From the NCBI RefSeq assembly GCF_900182985.1, contig NZ_FXUY01000001.1:3906001-3970000 (forward strand): 64,000 bases of DNA, in the 5' to 3' direction. The position numbers were made by a program, and so were the translations under genes. Positions 1 through 9,668 of this stretch are shown here, piece after piece; the first letter of the stretch is position 1, and the number at the start of each line of letters is the position of its first letter. The notes beneath the pieces are model-generated. The model searched no databases, had not been told where the DNA came from, and saw only the letters and a list, made by a program, of their open reading frames with translations. This stretch comes from Pseudomonas helmanticensis. Its GTDB lineage: Bacteria; Pseudomonadota; Gammaproteobacteria; Pseudomonadales; Pseudomonadaceae.

Positions 1-344
1 CCGGTCAGCCGGCGCCAGCCACGCACCAGGATATTGGTGCGCCATGGCTCCGGCACGACTTTGGTCCGACGGATCGGCGGCGTCGCCTTCATGCTGACGC
101 GACCGCTGGCGTCGAGCACCAGCATCTCGGCGTCTTCAAGTTCCTCGGCGGTGCTCAGGGTCAGGCGCTTGCCCACCGAGGCCTGGGCGGCCTCGGCAGG
201 GGCGTCGAACGTCGAGGACGACAGGCGTTCATGCAACTCGCTGAACGACTGGCAGCCCGCGAGTTCCGCGCGCTGCTCGTCGGTCATCGGCAGATGCGCC
301 AGATACTCGGACAGAGTCTCTGGCTGTACTTGAGAGTTACTCAT
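1..344 (-). CDS. opgH: Glucans biosynthesis glucosyltransferase H, N-terminal part
   Basis: Only the first 114 codons are in the window; the gene continues past position 1. OpgH is the inner-membrane glucosyltransferase that builds the beta-1,2-glucan backbone of osmoregulated periplasmic glucans. The translation begins [20 protein letters not shown], which matches the cytoplasmic N-terminus I know from Pseudomonas OpgH/MdoH; no membrane segment or GT2 motif is reached. The ATG at 342-344 overlaps the opgG stop codon (ATGAGTAA arrangement), so the two genes are translationally coupled in one operon. Identification rests on the N-terminus plus the opgG neighbour. Confidence 0.93.
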   Translation of the reverse strand, partial: MSNSQVQPETLSEYLAHLPMTDEQRAELAGCQSFSELHERLSSSTFDAPAEAAQASVGKRLTLSTAEELEDAEMLVLDASGRVSMKATPPIRRTKVVPEPWRTNILVRGWRRLT

Positions 345-2148
345 CGGCAGGCAACTGATAGCTCCAGGTCTCGGTCAGGACTTCTTCAGTCGGTGCCGAT
401 TCCGGTGTGGCTGGGGCCGCGTCGGCAGCAACTGGCTGCTTGGCGTCTTTGTTGGCCTTGTCCTTGGCATCTGCTGCTGGCTTGGCGTCGGCTTGTTTGG
501 CCTCGGCTGCCTTGGCTTCCTTGTCGAGTTTCTCTTGTTGCTTGGCGGCAACCTTGTCGGCCTTGGCGACGGACGAGTTGGACGCCGGCACCGATTTCGC
601 CAGATCAGCGGTCACGACTGGCTGAACCAGGGCAGCACGCATTTCGGTCGACTTGCCCGCGTCCTTGATTTTCATCCGCAGGGTCAAGCGCCAGCCCTTG
701 GTTTCCGGGTTGTAGCGCACGCTGTTTTCAACCAGCTCGGCGTTGTCGCCGACGCTGACCTGACTGCGAACGTCGGCATCCGGCGTCAGAGCGGCCAGCG
801 ATGGACCTTCGAAATCGACCAGGTAGGCAACGCTGCCGTCCGGCTGACGGATCAGGTTCGATTGCTTGACGTCACCGGTCGAACGCAAAGTCTGCGAAAC
901 CCAGGCGCTGTCCGGCGCGTGAATCGCCGCTTCGTCCATGGTCCAGTGCATGCGGTAAGCGAAGTCCAGCGGCTGGCCCGGCTCCGGCATTTTTTCCGGG
1001 CTCCAGAACGCAACGATGTTGTCGTTGGTTTCGTCAGCGGTCGGAATCTCTACCAGATCAACGGTGCCTTTGCCCCACTCGCCCTTCGGCTCGATCCAGG
1101 CGCTTGGGCGCTTATCGTAGCGATCGTCGAGGTCTTCGTAGTGGCTGAAGTCGCGGCCACGTTGCAGCAGACCGAAACCACGCGGGTTCTCGATGCTGAA
1201 GTTGCTGACGGCCAGGTGTTTCGGGTTGTTCAGTGGACGCCAGATCCACTCGCCGTTGCCGGCATGGATCGACAGACCGCTGGAGTCGTGCAGTTCACGA
1301 CGGTAGTTGAGCACTTTCGACGGCTGGTTGGCGCCGAACAGGAACATGCTGGTCAGCGGCGCGATGCCCAGTTTGCCGACCTTGTCACGCAGGAACATCT
1401 GCGCTTTGACGTCGACAATGGTGTCGCTGCCCGGACGCAGGATCAGACGATAGGCACCGGTGGCGCGTGGCGAATCGAGCAAGGCGAAGATCACCAGATG
1501 CTTGTCGCCCGGCTTCGGCTGTTGAATCCAGAACTCGCGGAAACGCGGGAATTCTTCGCCCGACGGCAGCGCGGTATCGATCGCCAGACCACGGGCCGAC
1601 AGACCGTAGGTATGACCCTTGCCAACGACGCGGAAGTAGCTCGCGCCGAGCATGGTCATGATTTCGTCTTGCTTGTCGGCCTTGTTGATCGGGTACAGCA
1701 CACGGAAACCGGCATAACCCAGTTGTTCGGTGGCTTTCGGATCGAATTTCAGGTCGCCGAAATCGAAGCGACTCGGATCGTATTTGATCTCTTCGACGGT
1801 GTTCGCGGTGATTTCGTTGATTTTCACCGGTGTATCGAAGTGCATACCCTGGTGATAGAAGGACAATTTGAACGGGGTCTTCTGATCAGCCCACTCAGCC
1901 TTTTCGGTGAGGAAGCGGATTTTCTGATAGTCCGCGAATTTCATGTCGCGGAATTCGTTCGGCAGGTTGCTGCGCGGGGCTTCGAATTTTTGCCCGGCCA
2001 GCTCTTTAGCCTTGGCCGATACATCGTCAAGATTGAACGCCCAAAGCTGACCGGCGCTGAGCAGGCACAGGAGCGCCGAACCCGCTACCAGGGCACTTCG
2101 CACGCGTTTGGCAGACAATTTTGCTGCATTACAGGGACTAACAATCAC
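337..2148 (-). CDS. opgG: Glucans biosynthesis protein G (periplasmic)
   Basis: Periplasmic protein required for synthesis and branching of osmoregulated periplasmic glucans. I choose the GTG at 2146-2148 because GAGGG lies at good spacing upstream and the product then starts [10 protein letters not shown] with a clear signal peptide ending LWA at about residue 37; a TTG 45 bases further upstream would put a non-signal-like stretch in front. The mature protein starts [13 protein letters not shown]. The OpgG beta-sandwich core fills about residues 38-515. The last roughly 85 residues are an Ala/Lys/Asp-rich, low-complexity tail ending [10 protein letters not shown], longer than enterobacterial OpgG as I remember it. 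Length 603 aa. First gene of the opgGH operon. Confidence 0.95.
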   Translation of the reverse strand: MIVSPCNAAKLSAKRVRSALVAGSALLCLLSAGQLWAFNLDDVSAKAKELAGQKFEAPRSNLPNEFRDMKFADYQKIRFLTEKAEWADQKTPFKLSFYHQGMHFDTPVKINEITANTVEEIKYDPSRFDFGDLKFDPKATEQLGYAGFRVLYPINKADKQDEIMTMLGASYFRVVGKGHTYGLSARGLAIDTALPSGEEFPRFREFWIQQPKPGDKHLVIFALLDSPRATGAYRLILRPGSDTIVDVKAQMFLRDKVGKLGIAPLTSMFLFGANQPSKVLNYRRELHDSSGLSIHAGNGEWIWRPLNNPKHLAVSNFSIENPRGFGLLQRGRDFSHYEDLDDRYDKRPSAWIEPKGEWGKGTVDLVEIPTADETNDNIVAFWSPEKMPEPGQPLDFAYRMHWTMDEAAIHAPDSAWVSQTLRSTGDVKQSNLIRQPDGSVAYLVDFEGPSLAALTPDADVRSQVSVGDNAELVENSVRYNPETKGWRLTLRMKIKDAGKSTEMRAALVQPVVTADLAKSVPASNSSVAKADKVAAKQQEKLDKEAKAAEAKQADAKPAADAKDKANKDAKQPVAADAAPATPESAPTEEVLTETWSYQLPADE

Positions 2149-2193
2149 GAGCAACCCTCGCCGAAAACAGATCAATAAACCAACGGCCAGCAA

Positions 2194-2352
2194 GCCGTCT
2201 GTGTGGCCATTTTTGTCAGCTTATTTCGGTTCCAGGGAGCCAGATACTGCGTTGCTGGTCCTTCCCATAGCAAGCTATGAGTCGTCGCAGCGCCTTGTCT
2301 CTGACTCCCTGGCCCTCGAAATAACGCTGGCAAAAATGGCCGTACAGACCGC
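2194..2352. repeat. Long imperfect inverted repeat upstream of opgG
   Basis: Left arm 2194-2239 and right arm 2305-2352 are roughly 85% identical as reverse complements over about 47 bases, with a 65-base spacer that holds a further small palindrome (CATAGCAAGCTATG, 2267-2280). Transcribed from either strand it would fold into one long hairpin. It sits within the 431-base gap between opgG and dtd and could form part of the opgG 5' leader. I see no open frame I trust in it, and it does not resemble the other repeat families in the window. It could be a MITE-like element or a leader RNA; function unknown. Confidence 0.75.
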
Positions 2353-2437
2353 TCATACCAGGTTGGCGAGCATTGTTCCGACTCCGCTGGGGCAAAATGA
2401 TTCCCCAATCGGATCCGGACAAGTCTCTACCTAAGTG

Positions 2438-2463
2438 AAAAATGGATCAGCGAACGCTGATCC
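2438..2463 (-). terminator. Rho-independent terminator downstream of dtd
   Basis: On the minus strand GGATCAGC-GTTC-GCTGATCC forms a perfect 8-bp stem with a tetraloop, followed by ATTTTTC. It lies 117 bases after the dtd stop and would end the pip-dtd transcript before the opgG promoter region. Confidence 0.75.
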
Positions 2464-2579
2464 CAGTGCGCGCGATTATCTAGTAGCCCGCATGACAACG
2501 CATCAGGGGTAACAAAGTATTTATCGCGAAAACACCCTAAAAACAGTCGAAATTTCCTAAAAAGGTGTTTCAAGCACTT

Positions 2580-3017
2580 TCAGGTCTGTAACAAAAAGGT
2601 CACCGGGCCATCGTTGACCAAATGCACCTGCATATCGGCGCCGAATCTACCTGATGCCACAGTGCCATGCACCTGTTTCGCTCTGTTTAATAGATAGTCG
2701 AACAACTCCTCGCCCAACGCGGGAGGCGCCGCCGTCGAAAAGCTCGGTCGCAACCCGCTTTTGGTGTCGGCAGCCAGGGTGAACTGAGAGACCAGCAGTA
2801 ACCCACCGCCAACATCCGCCAAAGACAAATTCATCTTGCCCTCGGCGTCGCTGAATACACGATAGTTAAGCAGCTTATGCAGAAGTTTGTCGGCGCTGAC
2901 ACGCGTGTCGTCGGGTTCGACCGCTACCAGCACCAGCAAACCGTGATCCACCGCCCCCACTACTTCGCCTGCCACCTCGACTCGCGCACCGCGTACGCGC
3001 TGTAAAAGCCCCTTCAT
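2580..3017 (-). CDS. dtd: D-aminoacyl-tRNA deacylase
   Basis: Hydrolyses D-amino acids (and mischarged glycine) from tRNA, a cytosolic proofreading step. The 145-aa length is typical of the DTD family, and both signature motifs are visible: SQFTL in the middle and NDGPVTF near the C-terminus, which together form the active site at the dimer interface. The ATG at 3015-3017 overlaps the pip stop (ATGA), so it is coupled to pip; this pip-dtd pairing is common in pseudomonads. A terminator follows about 117 bases downstream. Confidence 0.96.
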   Translation of the reverse strand: MKGLLQRVRGARVEVAGEVVGAVDHGLLVLVAVEPDDTRVSADKLLHKLLNYRVFSDAEGKMNLSLADVGGGLLLVSQFTLAADTKSGLRPSFSTAAPPALGEELFDYLLNRAKQVHGTVASGRFGADMQVHLVNDGPVTFLLQT

Positions 3018-3985
3018 GCTTCTTCGGGCGGCAGATCGAGCAGGCGCCGGGCCATGTTGCTCGCGGCGCGCACCAACGCATCGGTGATACCCGGTTCCGA
3101 CGCCGCGTGGCCGGCATCGCGGATTACCTGCAGCTCGCTGTTCGGCCAGGCTTGATGCAGTTCCCAGGCGTTGTCGAGCGGGCAGATCACGTCGTAACGA
3201 CCGTGAATGATCACCCCCGGCAGATGGGCGATTTTGCCCATGTCGCGAATCAACTGGTTCGGCTCAAGGAAGGCGTTGTTGGTGAAGTAGTGACATTCGA
3301 TCCGCGCGATCGACAATGCGCGCTGCGGCTCGGAGAAGCGATCGACCACCAGCGGGTTCGGCCGCAGGGTCGCGGTGCGCCCTTCCCAGGTCGACCAGGC
3401 TTTGGCTGCATGCATCTGGGCGATCTGGTCGTTGCCGGTCAGGCGTTTGTGGAAAGCGCTGAGCAGGTCGTCGCGCTCGTCCAGCGGGATCGGTGCGATG
3501 TAGTCCTGCCAGTAATCGGGGAACAGACGGCTGGCGCCAGCCTGATAGAACCATTCGATTTCCTGCGGACGGCAGAGAAAGATCCCGCGCAGGATCAGAC
3601 CGTGGACACGCTCAGGGTGGGTTTGTGCGTAAGCCAGCGCCAGGGTCGAGCCCCACGAGCCGCCGAACAGCACCCATTTGTCGATGCCCAGATGTTTGCG
3701 GATGCGCTCAAGGTCGGCGACCAGATCCCAGGTGGTGTTGTTTTCCAGGCTGGCGTGCGGCGTGGAGCGCCCGCAACCGCGCTGGTCGAAGGTAACAATG
3801 CGATACAGGTTCGGATCGAAATAACGCCGGCTCTGGGCGTCGCAACCGGCGCCGGGGCCGCCGTGGATGAACACCACCGGCAAACCCTCCGGTGAACCGC
3901 TTTCGTCGACGTACAGCGTGTGGGTGTCATCGACAGCCAGATCGTGCCGGGCGTGAGGTTTGATCTGCGGAAACAAAGTCTGCAT
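3014..3985 (-). CDS. pip: Proline iminopeptidase
   Basis: Cytosolic alpha/beta hydrolase (peptidase family S33) that removes N-terminal proline from peptides. At 323 aa it has the family length. Visible are the oxyanion-loop HGGPGAG, the DQRGCGRS motif, the nucleophile elbow GGSWGS (catalytic Ser), and a C-terminal GRYDVICP (Asp) and DAGHAAS (His). ATG start at 3983-3985. First gene of the pip-dtd pair, overlapping dtd by four bases. Confidence 0.95.
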   Translation of the reverse strand: MQTLFPQIKPHARHDLAVDDTHTLYVDESGSPEGLPVVFIHGGPGAGCDAQSRRYFDPNLYRIVTFDQRGCGRSTPHASLENNTTWDLVADLERIRKHLGIDKWVLFGGSWGSTLALAYAQTHPERVHGLILRGIFLCRPQEIEWFYQAGASRLFPDYWQDYIAPIPLDERDDLLSAFHKRLTGNDQIAQMHAAKAWSTWEGRTATLRPNPLVVDRFSEPQRALSIARIECHYFTNNAFLEPNQLIRDMGKIAHLPGVIIHGRYDVICPLDNAWELHQAWPNSELQVIRDAGHAASEPGITDALVRAASNMARRLLDLPPEEA

Positions 3986-4108
3986 TGCGCGCTCCGTAAG
4001 GGGTCGAGGTCATCCCTGGGGGGACATCTATTATTCTGCCGTTGGGCATCATAAACCCGATTTACGTCAATGAGCATGCTCAGGACATGAATCAAAACTT
4101 GCTCCTTT

Positions 4109-4197
4109 GTAGGAGCTGCCGAAGGCTGCGATCTTTTGACTTTGTTTTTCAAAATCAAAAGAAGATCAAAAGATCGCAGCCTTCGGCAGCTCCTACA
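4109..4197. repeat. REPIN, family A (GTAGGAGCTGCCGAAGGCTG)
   Basis: Two inverted copies of the Pseudomonas REP GTAGGAGCTGCCGAAGGCTG followed by CGATCTTTTG, separated by a short AT-rich core. It lies between the hutG stop and pip, where it may act as the 3' end of the hut operon. Same family at 13974, 19022, 29896, 38684 and 57550. Confidence 0.93.
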
Positions 4198-4205
4198 GGG
4201 GTGAG

Positions 4206-5009
4206 TCAACCGCGGTAGTGTTTTTCGCCCCAGGCCAGATAGCCCTGCAACAACTCCTTCAACACCACCCGCGTTGGCTCCGCCAGATCTGCGCGATAGC
4301 GGAACGGTTCGAACTCTTCCATGTAGGTGCACTGGCCCAGTTCCAGTTGCACGGCATGAATGTTCTCCGCCGGATTACCGTAATGGCGAGTGATGTGGCC
4401 GCCCTTGAAGCGGCCGTTGAGCACATGGCTGTAGTGGCTGTGGCCAGCGCAGATTGCTTCGAGCTGACTGGCCAGTTGCGGATCACAACTGGCGCCATTA
4501 AAGGTGCCAAGGTTGAAGTCCGGCAGCTTGCCGTCAAACAGGTGCGGAATGATCGAACGAATCGAGTGCGCATCGAACAGCAGCGCGTAACCAAACTCGG
4601 CCTTCAATCGCGCCAACTCTTCTTGCAGGGTGCGGTGATACGGCGTCCAGATCTGCTCCAGATACGTCGCGCGTTCTTCCTTCGAAGGCTCGTGCCCTTC
4701 GCGGAACAACGGAATGCCATCGAACAACGTCGCCGGATACAGCCCGGTCGTCGCCCCGGCGTAGAGCGGTTTATCGTCGGACGGACGATTCAAGTCGATG
4801 ACAAACCGCGAGTACTCAGCCGCCAACGTGCTCGCGCCCAGCTCTTCGGCGAAGTCGTACAGCTGCGGAATGTGCCAATCGGTGTCCGGCAGGCTTTTCG
4901 CATCGGCGATCAACCCGGCTTCCACCGCCGGCGTCAGGCGTACGCCGGCATGCGGCATGCTGATCAGCAGCGGCACGCGACCTTGTTTGAAGTTCAGAAC
5001 CTTATCCAC
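4206..5009 (-). CDS. hutG: N-formylglutamate deformylase
   Basis: Final step of the five-step histidine pathway: N-formyl-L-glutamate to glutamate and formate. Start chosen at GTG 5007-5009, preceded by AGGAGAG; the product (267 aa) begins MDKVLNFKQGRVPLLISMPH, the usual N-terminus. Zn-binding family features include the SMPHAG stretch, DLNRP, LLFDAHSIRS and NGRFKGGHITRHYG. Last gene of the hutU-hutG operon, 10 bases after hutI. Pairing with hutF in the same locus shows the formylglutamate route rather than direct formiminoglutamase. Confidence 0.95.
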   Translation of the reverse strand: MDKVLNFKQGRVPLLISMPHAGVRLTPAVEAGLIADAKSLPDTDWHIPQLYDFAEELGASTLAAEYSRFVIDLNRPSDDKPLYAGATTGLYPATLFDGIPLFREGHEPSKEERATYLEQIWTPYHRTLQEELARLKAEFGYALLFDAHSIRSIIPHLFDGKLPDFNLGTFNGASCDPQLASQLEAICAGHSHYSHVLNGRFKGGHITRHYGNPAENIHAVQLELGQCTYMEEFEPFRYRADLAEPTRVVLKELLQGYLAWGEKHYRG

Positions 5010-5019
5010 AACCGCTCTC

Positions 5020-6225
5020 CTACAGACTTGATTCGACGCCGTGACGGACGACGCGTTTGTCCAGATCACCACCCAGCCAATAGGCCAGATCCGCCGGACG
5101 ATCGATGTGCCAGGCAACGAAATCCGCGACCTTGCCGACTTCCAGCGAGCCGTGGGTATCAGCCATGCCCAGCGCTTGCGCGGCGTGAATCGTCGCGCCG
5201 GCCAAGGCTTCTTCCGGGGTCATGCGGAAACAGGTGCACGCCATGTTCAACATCAGCCGCAACGACAGCGCCGGCGAGGTGCCGGGATTGAGGTCGCTGG
5301 CGATGGCGATTTTCACCCTGTGCTTGCGCAGGGCGTCCATCGGCGGCAGCTGGGTTTCACGCAGGAAGTAGAACGCGCCCGGCAGCAGCACCGCGACGGT
5401 GTCGGACTTGGCCATGGCCATGGCGTCAGCCTCGTCCATGAATTCCAGGTGATCGGCGGACAACGCCTTATAGCGCGCGGCAAGGCTGGAGCCATGCAGT
5501 GACGATAATTGCTCGGCGTGCAGCTTCACCGGTAAACCGAGTTTATGCGCGGCAATAAACACCCGCTCGACCTGTTCCGGGGAGAACGCCAGGTATTCGC
5601 AGAATGCATCCACGGCATCGACCAGACCTTCGGCAGCCAGCGCCGGCAGCATCTCGCTGCAGATCAGCTCGATGTAGTCGTCGGCGCGATCCTTGTATTC
5701 CGGCGGCAGCGCGTGGGCGGCCAGACAGGTGCTGCGCACGCTGATCGGCAACTCTTTCTGCAAGCGTCGAATGACACGAAGGATTTTGCGTTCGTTGACC
5801 AGATCGAGGCCGTAGCCGGACTTCATTTCCACCGTGGTGACGCCGTCGCGTATCAGGCTTTTCAGGCGTTTGGCGGCGCTGGCGAACAACTCGTCTTCAG
5901 TGGCTTCACGCGTCGCACGCACGGTGCTGGCAATGCCGCCGCCGGACGCTGCGATTTCGGCATAGCTGACGCCTTGCAGACGTTTTTCAAATTCGCCGCT
6001 GCGGTTGCCGCCGAACACCGTGTGGGTGTGGCAGTCGATCAGGCCGGGGGTGACCCACGCGCCTTGCAGATCATTGACCGCCGGGTATTCGCCGGACGGC
6101 AATTGATTGCGCGGGCCGATCCACTCGATGAGCGCACCGGACGTCACGATGGCCGCATCTTCGATGATCGAGTAGACGCCCTGCGCCATGGTTGCGACGT
6201 GGCAGTGTTGCCAGAGGGTTTTCAC
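5020..6225 (-). CDS. hutI: Imidazolonepropionase
   Basis: Hydrolyses imidazolone-5-propionate to N-formimino-L-glutamate (third step of histidine catabolism). Start at GTG 6223-6225 with GGAGG upstream, giving 401 aa, the standard size. Amidohydrolase-fold metal motif [10 protein letters not shown] occurs at about residues 64-73, with further metal/substrate residues in KLHAEQ and the ASDLNPG segment. Lies between the catalytic histidase gene and hutG in the operon; a 104-bp family B palindrome separates it from hutH. Confidence 0.96.
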   Translation of the reverse strand: MKTLWQHCHVATMAQGVYSIIEDAAIVTSGALIEWIGPRNQLPSGEYPAVNDLQGAWVTPGLIDCHTHTVFGGNRSGEFEKRLQGVSYAEIAASGGGIASTVRATREATEDELFASAAKRLKSLIRDGVTTVEMKSGYGLDLVNERKILRVIRRLQKELPISVRSTCLAAHALPPEYKDRADDYIELICSEMLPALAAEGLVDAVDAFCEYLAFSPEQVERVFIAAHKLGLPVKLHAEQLSSLHGSSLAARYKALSADHLEFMDEADAMAMAKSDTVAVLLPGAFYFLRETQLPPMDALRKHRVKIAIASDLNPGTSPALSLRLMLNMACTCFRMTPEEALAGATIHAAQALGMADTHGSLEVGKVADFVAWHIDRPADLAYWLGGDLDKRVVRHGVESSL

Positions 6226-6247
6226 TGTTGGCCTCCGTTGGGGCTGG

Positions 6248-6351
6248 TGATCGTTCCCACGCTCTGCGTGGGAATGCCTCAAGGGACGCTCTGCGTCCAG
6301 TGACGCGGAGCGTCACGGGCTGCATTCCCACGCAGAGCGCGGGAACGATCA
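6248..6351. repeat. Family B inverted repeat (TGATCGTTCCCACGC)
   Basis: A palindromic element starting TGATCGTTCCCACGCTCTGC and ending in its near reverse complement, with an inner pair of GACGC-type arms. It sits inside the hut operon between hutH and hutI, so the transcript carries it. Related copies lie at 44283 (full) and 38759 (half). Confidence 0.88.
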
Positions 6352-6360
6352 GTGGATGGG

Positions 6361-7893
6361 TTAAAGGCTAGGCAAAAGCTTCGCCGGAACCAGCTCGGTC
6401 AGGCAGCGCGAAGCCAACAGCTCAGTCGCCGCGTTAATGTCCGGCGCAAAGAAGCGGTCCTTCTCATAGAACGGCACTTCCTTGCGCAGAATCGCCCGCG
6501 CCTGCTCGAGCTTCGGCGAAGTCTTCAGACCGTTACGAAGGTCCAGGCCCTGCACCGCCGCCAGCCATTCCACCGCGAGAATCCCGCGGGTGTTCTCGGC
6601 CATTTCCCACAGACGCTTGCCAGCCGCCGGGGCCATCGACACGTGGTCTTCCTGGTTGGCCGAGGTAGGCAGGCTGTCGACCGAATGCGGATGCGACAAC
6701 GCTTTGTTCTCGCTGGCCAGTGCCGCAGCGGTGACCTGCGCAATCATAAAGCCGGAGTTGACGCCGCCATTGGCGACGAGGAACGGCGGCAGCTGCGACA
6801 TGTGCTTGTCCATCATCAGCGAAATGCGGCGTTCGCTCAGCGAGCCGATTTCGGCGATGGCCAGCGCCATGTTGTCAGCGGCCATGGCCACTGGTTCGGC
6901 GTGGAAGTTGCCGCCGGAAATCACGTCACCTTCAGCCGCGAACACCAGCGGGTTATCGGAAACCGCGTTGGCTTCGACGACCAGCACTTCAGCGGCCTGA
7001 CGGAACTGGGTCAGGCAAGCGCCCATGACTTGCGGCTGGCAGCGCAGCGAGTACGGATCCTGAACCTTCTCGCAGTTCTGGTGCGAGTCGGAGACTTCGC
7101 TGCGCTCACCGAGCAGATCACGATAAGCGGCAGCAGCATCAATCTGACCTTTCTGGCCACGCGCCGCGTGAATGCGTGCGTCGAACGGTGAACGCGAGCC
7201 CAATACGGCTTCGACGGTAAGGCCGCCCAGCGCCAATGCGCCAGCGAACAGATCTTCACCTTCAAACAAACCACGCAGGGCAAACGCGGTGGAAACCTGA
7301 GTACCGTTGAGCAGCGCAAGACCTTCTTTAGCCGCCAGTGTCAGCGGCGTCAGACCAGCGACTTTCAGCGCTTCAACCGCCTCCATCCACTCGCCCTTGT
7401 AGCGCGCCTTGCCCTCACCCAGCAGCACCAGCGACATGTGCGCCAACGGTGCCAGATCGCCGGAAGCCCCCACCGAACCTTTCAGAGGAATGTGCGGATA
7501 AACCTCGGCGTTGATCAGCGCAATCAGCGCATCGATCACCACGCGACGGATACCGGAAAAACCACGGCTGAGGCTGTTGACCTTGAGCACCATGATCAGC
7601 CGCACCAGCTCATCGCTGATCGGCACGCCAACGCCGGCGGCGTGGGACAACACCAGCGAGCGCTGCAGGTTCTCGAGATCTTCGCTGGCGATGCGCGTCG
7701 ACGCCAACAGGCCGAAACCCGTGTTGATGCCGTAGGCGGTGCGGTTCTCGGCGAGGATCTGCTCGACGCAGGCAACGCTGGCTTCGATCTGCGCCGAGGC
7801 GCTGTTGTCGAGAGTCAACTTGACCGGATTCTGGAAGACGTCACGCAGTTGGGCCAGGGTCAGTTGGCCGGGAATCAGGTTCAGCGCAGTCAT
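6361..7893 (-). CDS. hutH2: Histidine ammonia-lyase (catalytic copy)
   Basis: Converts L-histidine to trans-urocanate and ammonia, the first step of the pathway. 510 aa from ATG 7891-7893. The MIO cofactor triad Ala143-Ser144-Gly145 is present in [14 protein letters not shown], along with the YGINTGFG tyrosine loop (about residue 54), the [12 protein letters not shown] motif and NQEDHVSM. It lies downstream of a degenerate paralogue and upstream of hutI. By analogy with P. fluorescens SBW25, where one of two hutH copies is non-functional, this canonical copy should carry the histidase activity. Confidence 0.96.
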   Translation of the reverse strand: MTALNLIPGQLTLAQLRDVFQNPVKLTLDNSASAQIEASVACVEQILAENRTAYGINTGFGLLASTRIASEDLENLQRSLVLSHAAGVGVPISDELVRLIMVLKVNSLSRGFSGIRRVVIDALIALINAEVYPHIPLKGSVGASGDLAPLAHMSLVLLGEGKARYKGEWMEAVEALKVAGLTPLTLAAKEGLALLNGTQVSTAFALRGLFEGEDLFAGALALGGLTVEAVLGSRSPFDARIHAARGQKGQIDAAAAYRDLLGERSEVSDSHQNCEKVQDPYSLRCQPQVMGACLTQFRQAAEVLVVEANAVSDNPLVFAAEGDVISGGNFHAEPVAMAADNMALAIAEIGSLSERRISLMMDKHMSQLPPFLVANGGVNSGFMIAQVTAAALASENKALSHPHSVDSLPTSANQEDHVSMAPAAGKRLWEMAENTRGILAVEWLAAVQGLDLRNGLKTSPKLEQARAILRKEVPFYEKDRFFAPDINAATELLASRCLTELVPAKLLPSL

Positions 7894-8011
7894 TTAAATG
7901 CTCCTTTTGAGAGTTTGTTATTAACTTGCCATTCGCTCCGGAGCATTCCGTTATCCGTCGCTTTCAGCCTTGTGGGCATCCGGCACCTTGGCACGCTGGC
8001 AGGGTAGTTTT

Positions 8012-9535
8012 TCAGTGCAAATTCGATAGAACGTTGTTCAGCAAATCCGGGGTTTTCAACACGCTCGCGGCAGCGGCGATATCCGGCGCCAGCCAGCGAT
8101 CCTGATCGTAGGCCGGAACCGTTTCGCGCAGCAGTCGCCATGCGCGGTCAGTGCCCACGCCAAAGCGCTGTTCCTTAAGGAATTCAAACGCCTGCGCCGC
8201 CAGCAGATATTCGATCGCGAGGATCTGCGTGCAGTTTTCCAGCGCGCGATGCAGCTTCAGCGCGGCGTTGGTGCCCATGCTCAGATGGTCTTCCTGCAGG
8301 CCGGAAGTGATGTAGTTGTCGAGCACCGCCGGCTGCGCCAATTGACGGTTTTCCGCACACAACGATGCGGCGACGTATTGGACGATCATCATCCCGGAAT
8401 TCACCCCTGGATTGGCCACCAGAAACGCCGGCAAACCACTGACGTGCGGGTTGACCAGACGATCGAGGCGACGCTCGGCGATCGAGCCGATTTCGGCCAT
8501 GGCAATCGCCAGCAGGTCCGCCGCCATCGCCACCGATTGGCCGTGCGGGTTGGCTTGCGACATCACCCGGAAATTGTCCGGTGTCCCCAACAACAGCGGG
8601 TTATCGGTACAGCCATTGAGTTCGGCTTCGACCTGTTTGATCGCATGTTCCAATTGATCGCGGGCAGCACCGTGCACCTGCGGGATCGAACGAATGCTCA
8701 GCGCATCCTGAGTGCGAATGCCTTTGCTCGACGCGATCACTTCGCTGCCATCGAGCATCGCGCGCAAATTGATACCTACGTGCTGCATGCCCGGGTGTGG
8801 TTTCAGCGCGATGATTTCAGCGTCGAATGCATCGATCTGGCCGCGCTGGGCTTCGAAACTCATCGCGCCGATGACGTCGGCCCATTGCACCAGACGCGTC
8901 GCGTCGGCAATCGCCAGACAGCTGAGGCCGGTCATGCACGGCGTGCCGTTGACCAGGCACAAGCCGTCTTTCGCGCCGAGTTGCACCGGTTGCAGGCCTT
9001 CTTCGGCCAGCGCCTGTTGCGCCGAGGTGATCTGCCCGCGATAGCTGACATTGCCGACGCCCAGCAGCGTGATGCCGATGTGCGCCATGTGCGTCAGGTA
9101 ACCGACCGAGCCTTGCGATGGCACCTGTGGAGTAATGCCGCGATTGAGCAGCGCCAGCAGCGCTTCGACGACCCGCCGGTGGATGCCGGATTTGCCGTGA
9201 CTGTAATTGTGAATAGCGGCGCAGATAATCGCGCGGGTCTGCTCGTCGGCGAGTACCGGGCCGACGCCGCAGGCATGGCTGAGTAAAGTGTTGCGCGAGA
9301 GCTGGCTGAGCTGTTCATCTTTGAGCGAGACGTTGGACAAACCGCCCAGGCCGGTGTTGACGCCATAGGCGCGCTCGCCGCTTTCGACGATGCGCTGGAC
9401 GATGCCTTGCGCGTTTTCGATGCGCGCCCAGGTGTCGCTCGACAGCTCAAGTCGAGCACCGTGACGGGCGACGGCGACCACGTCCTGCCAACGCAGATGA
9501 TCGCCGGTGATAACGATTTTTTCAGCCTGGGACAT
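8012..9535 (-). CDS. hutH1: Histidase-family paralogue lacking the MIO triad
   Basis: A full-length (507 aa) HutH/PAL-family protein. I take the second of two adjacent ATGs (9533-9535) because GAGG then has a 6-base spacing. The family core is recognisable: YGVNTGLGG, LLSHACGVG, IRSIPQVHGA, GCTDNPLLLG, LQEDHLSMG. At the cofactor site, however, GSVG (residues 142-145) is followed directly by YLTHMAH, so the Ala-Ser-Gly that cyclises to MIO is absent. It cannot work as an MIO lyase. The open frame is otherwise intact, which argues against simple decay. It lies between hutV and the catalytic histidase. In SBW25 one hutH copy is reported non-functional, consistent with this. Confidence 0.9.
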   Translation of the reverse strand: MSQAEKIVITGDHLRWQDVVAVARHGARLELSSDTWARIENAQGIVQRIVESGERAYGVNTGLGGLSNVSLKDEQLSQLSRNTLLSHACGVGPVLADEQTRAIICAAIHNYSHGKSGIHRRVVEALLALLNRGITPQVPSQGSVGYLTHMAHIGITLLGVGNVSYRGQITSAQQALAEEGLQPVQLGAKDGLCLVNGTPCMTGLSCLAIADATRLVQWADVIGAMSFEAQRGQIDAFDAEIIALKPHPGMQHVGINLRAMLDGSEVIASSKGIRTQDALSIRSIPQVHGAARDQLEHAIKQVEAELNGCTDNPLLLGTPDNFRVMSQANPHGQSVAMAADLLAIAMAEIGSIAERRLDRLVNPHVSGLPAFLVANPGVNSGMMIVQYVAASLCAENRQLAQPAVLDNYITSGLQEDHLSMGTNAALKLHRALENCTQILAIEYLLAAQAFEFLKEQRFGVGTDRAWRLLRETVPAYDQDRWLAPDIAAAASVLKTPDLLNNVLSNLH

Positions 9536-9576
9536 CATTAACCTCATCCGAACATTGATGCAGCTGTGCCGCCGCC

Positions 9577-9641
9577 TTCGCGAGCAGGCTCGCTCCCACA
9601 TTGGAATGCAGTCCCCTGTGGGAGCGAGCCTGCTCGCGAAG
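9577..9641. repeat. REPIN, family C (TTCGCGAGCAGGCTCGCTCC)
   Basis: Inverted pair of TTCGCGAGCAGGCTCGCTCC-type REPs, located between hutV and hutH1 inside the operon. Same family at 22147, 24790, 47388 and 55566 with variant stems. Confidence 0.92.
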
Positions 9642-9668
9642 AGGCCAGCCCAACCAAAACAAATCTAC

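Noticed and set aside
493..2178. Long plus-strand open frame opposite opgG
   Set aside because: High GC makes antisense frames open; no start context or family motif, while opgG on the minus strand is certain. The same applies to long frames opposite glnA (37180-38688), gpmI (45764-47419), the NCS1 permease (12263-13966) and asmA (58033-59898).
6071..6351. Short open frames in the family B and REP palindromes
   Set aside because: They recur wherever the repeats occur and consist of translated palindrome sequence; no independent coding evidence.
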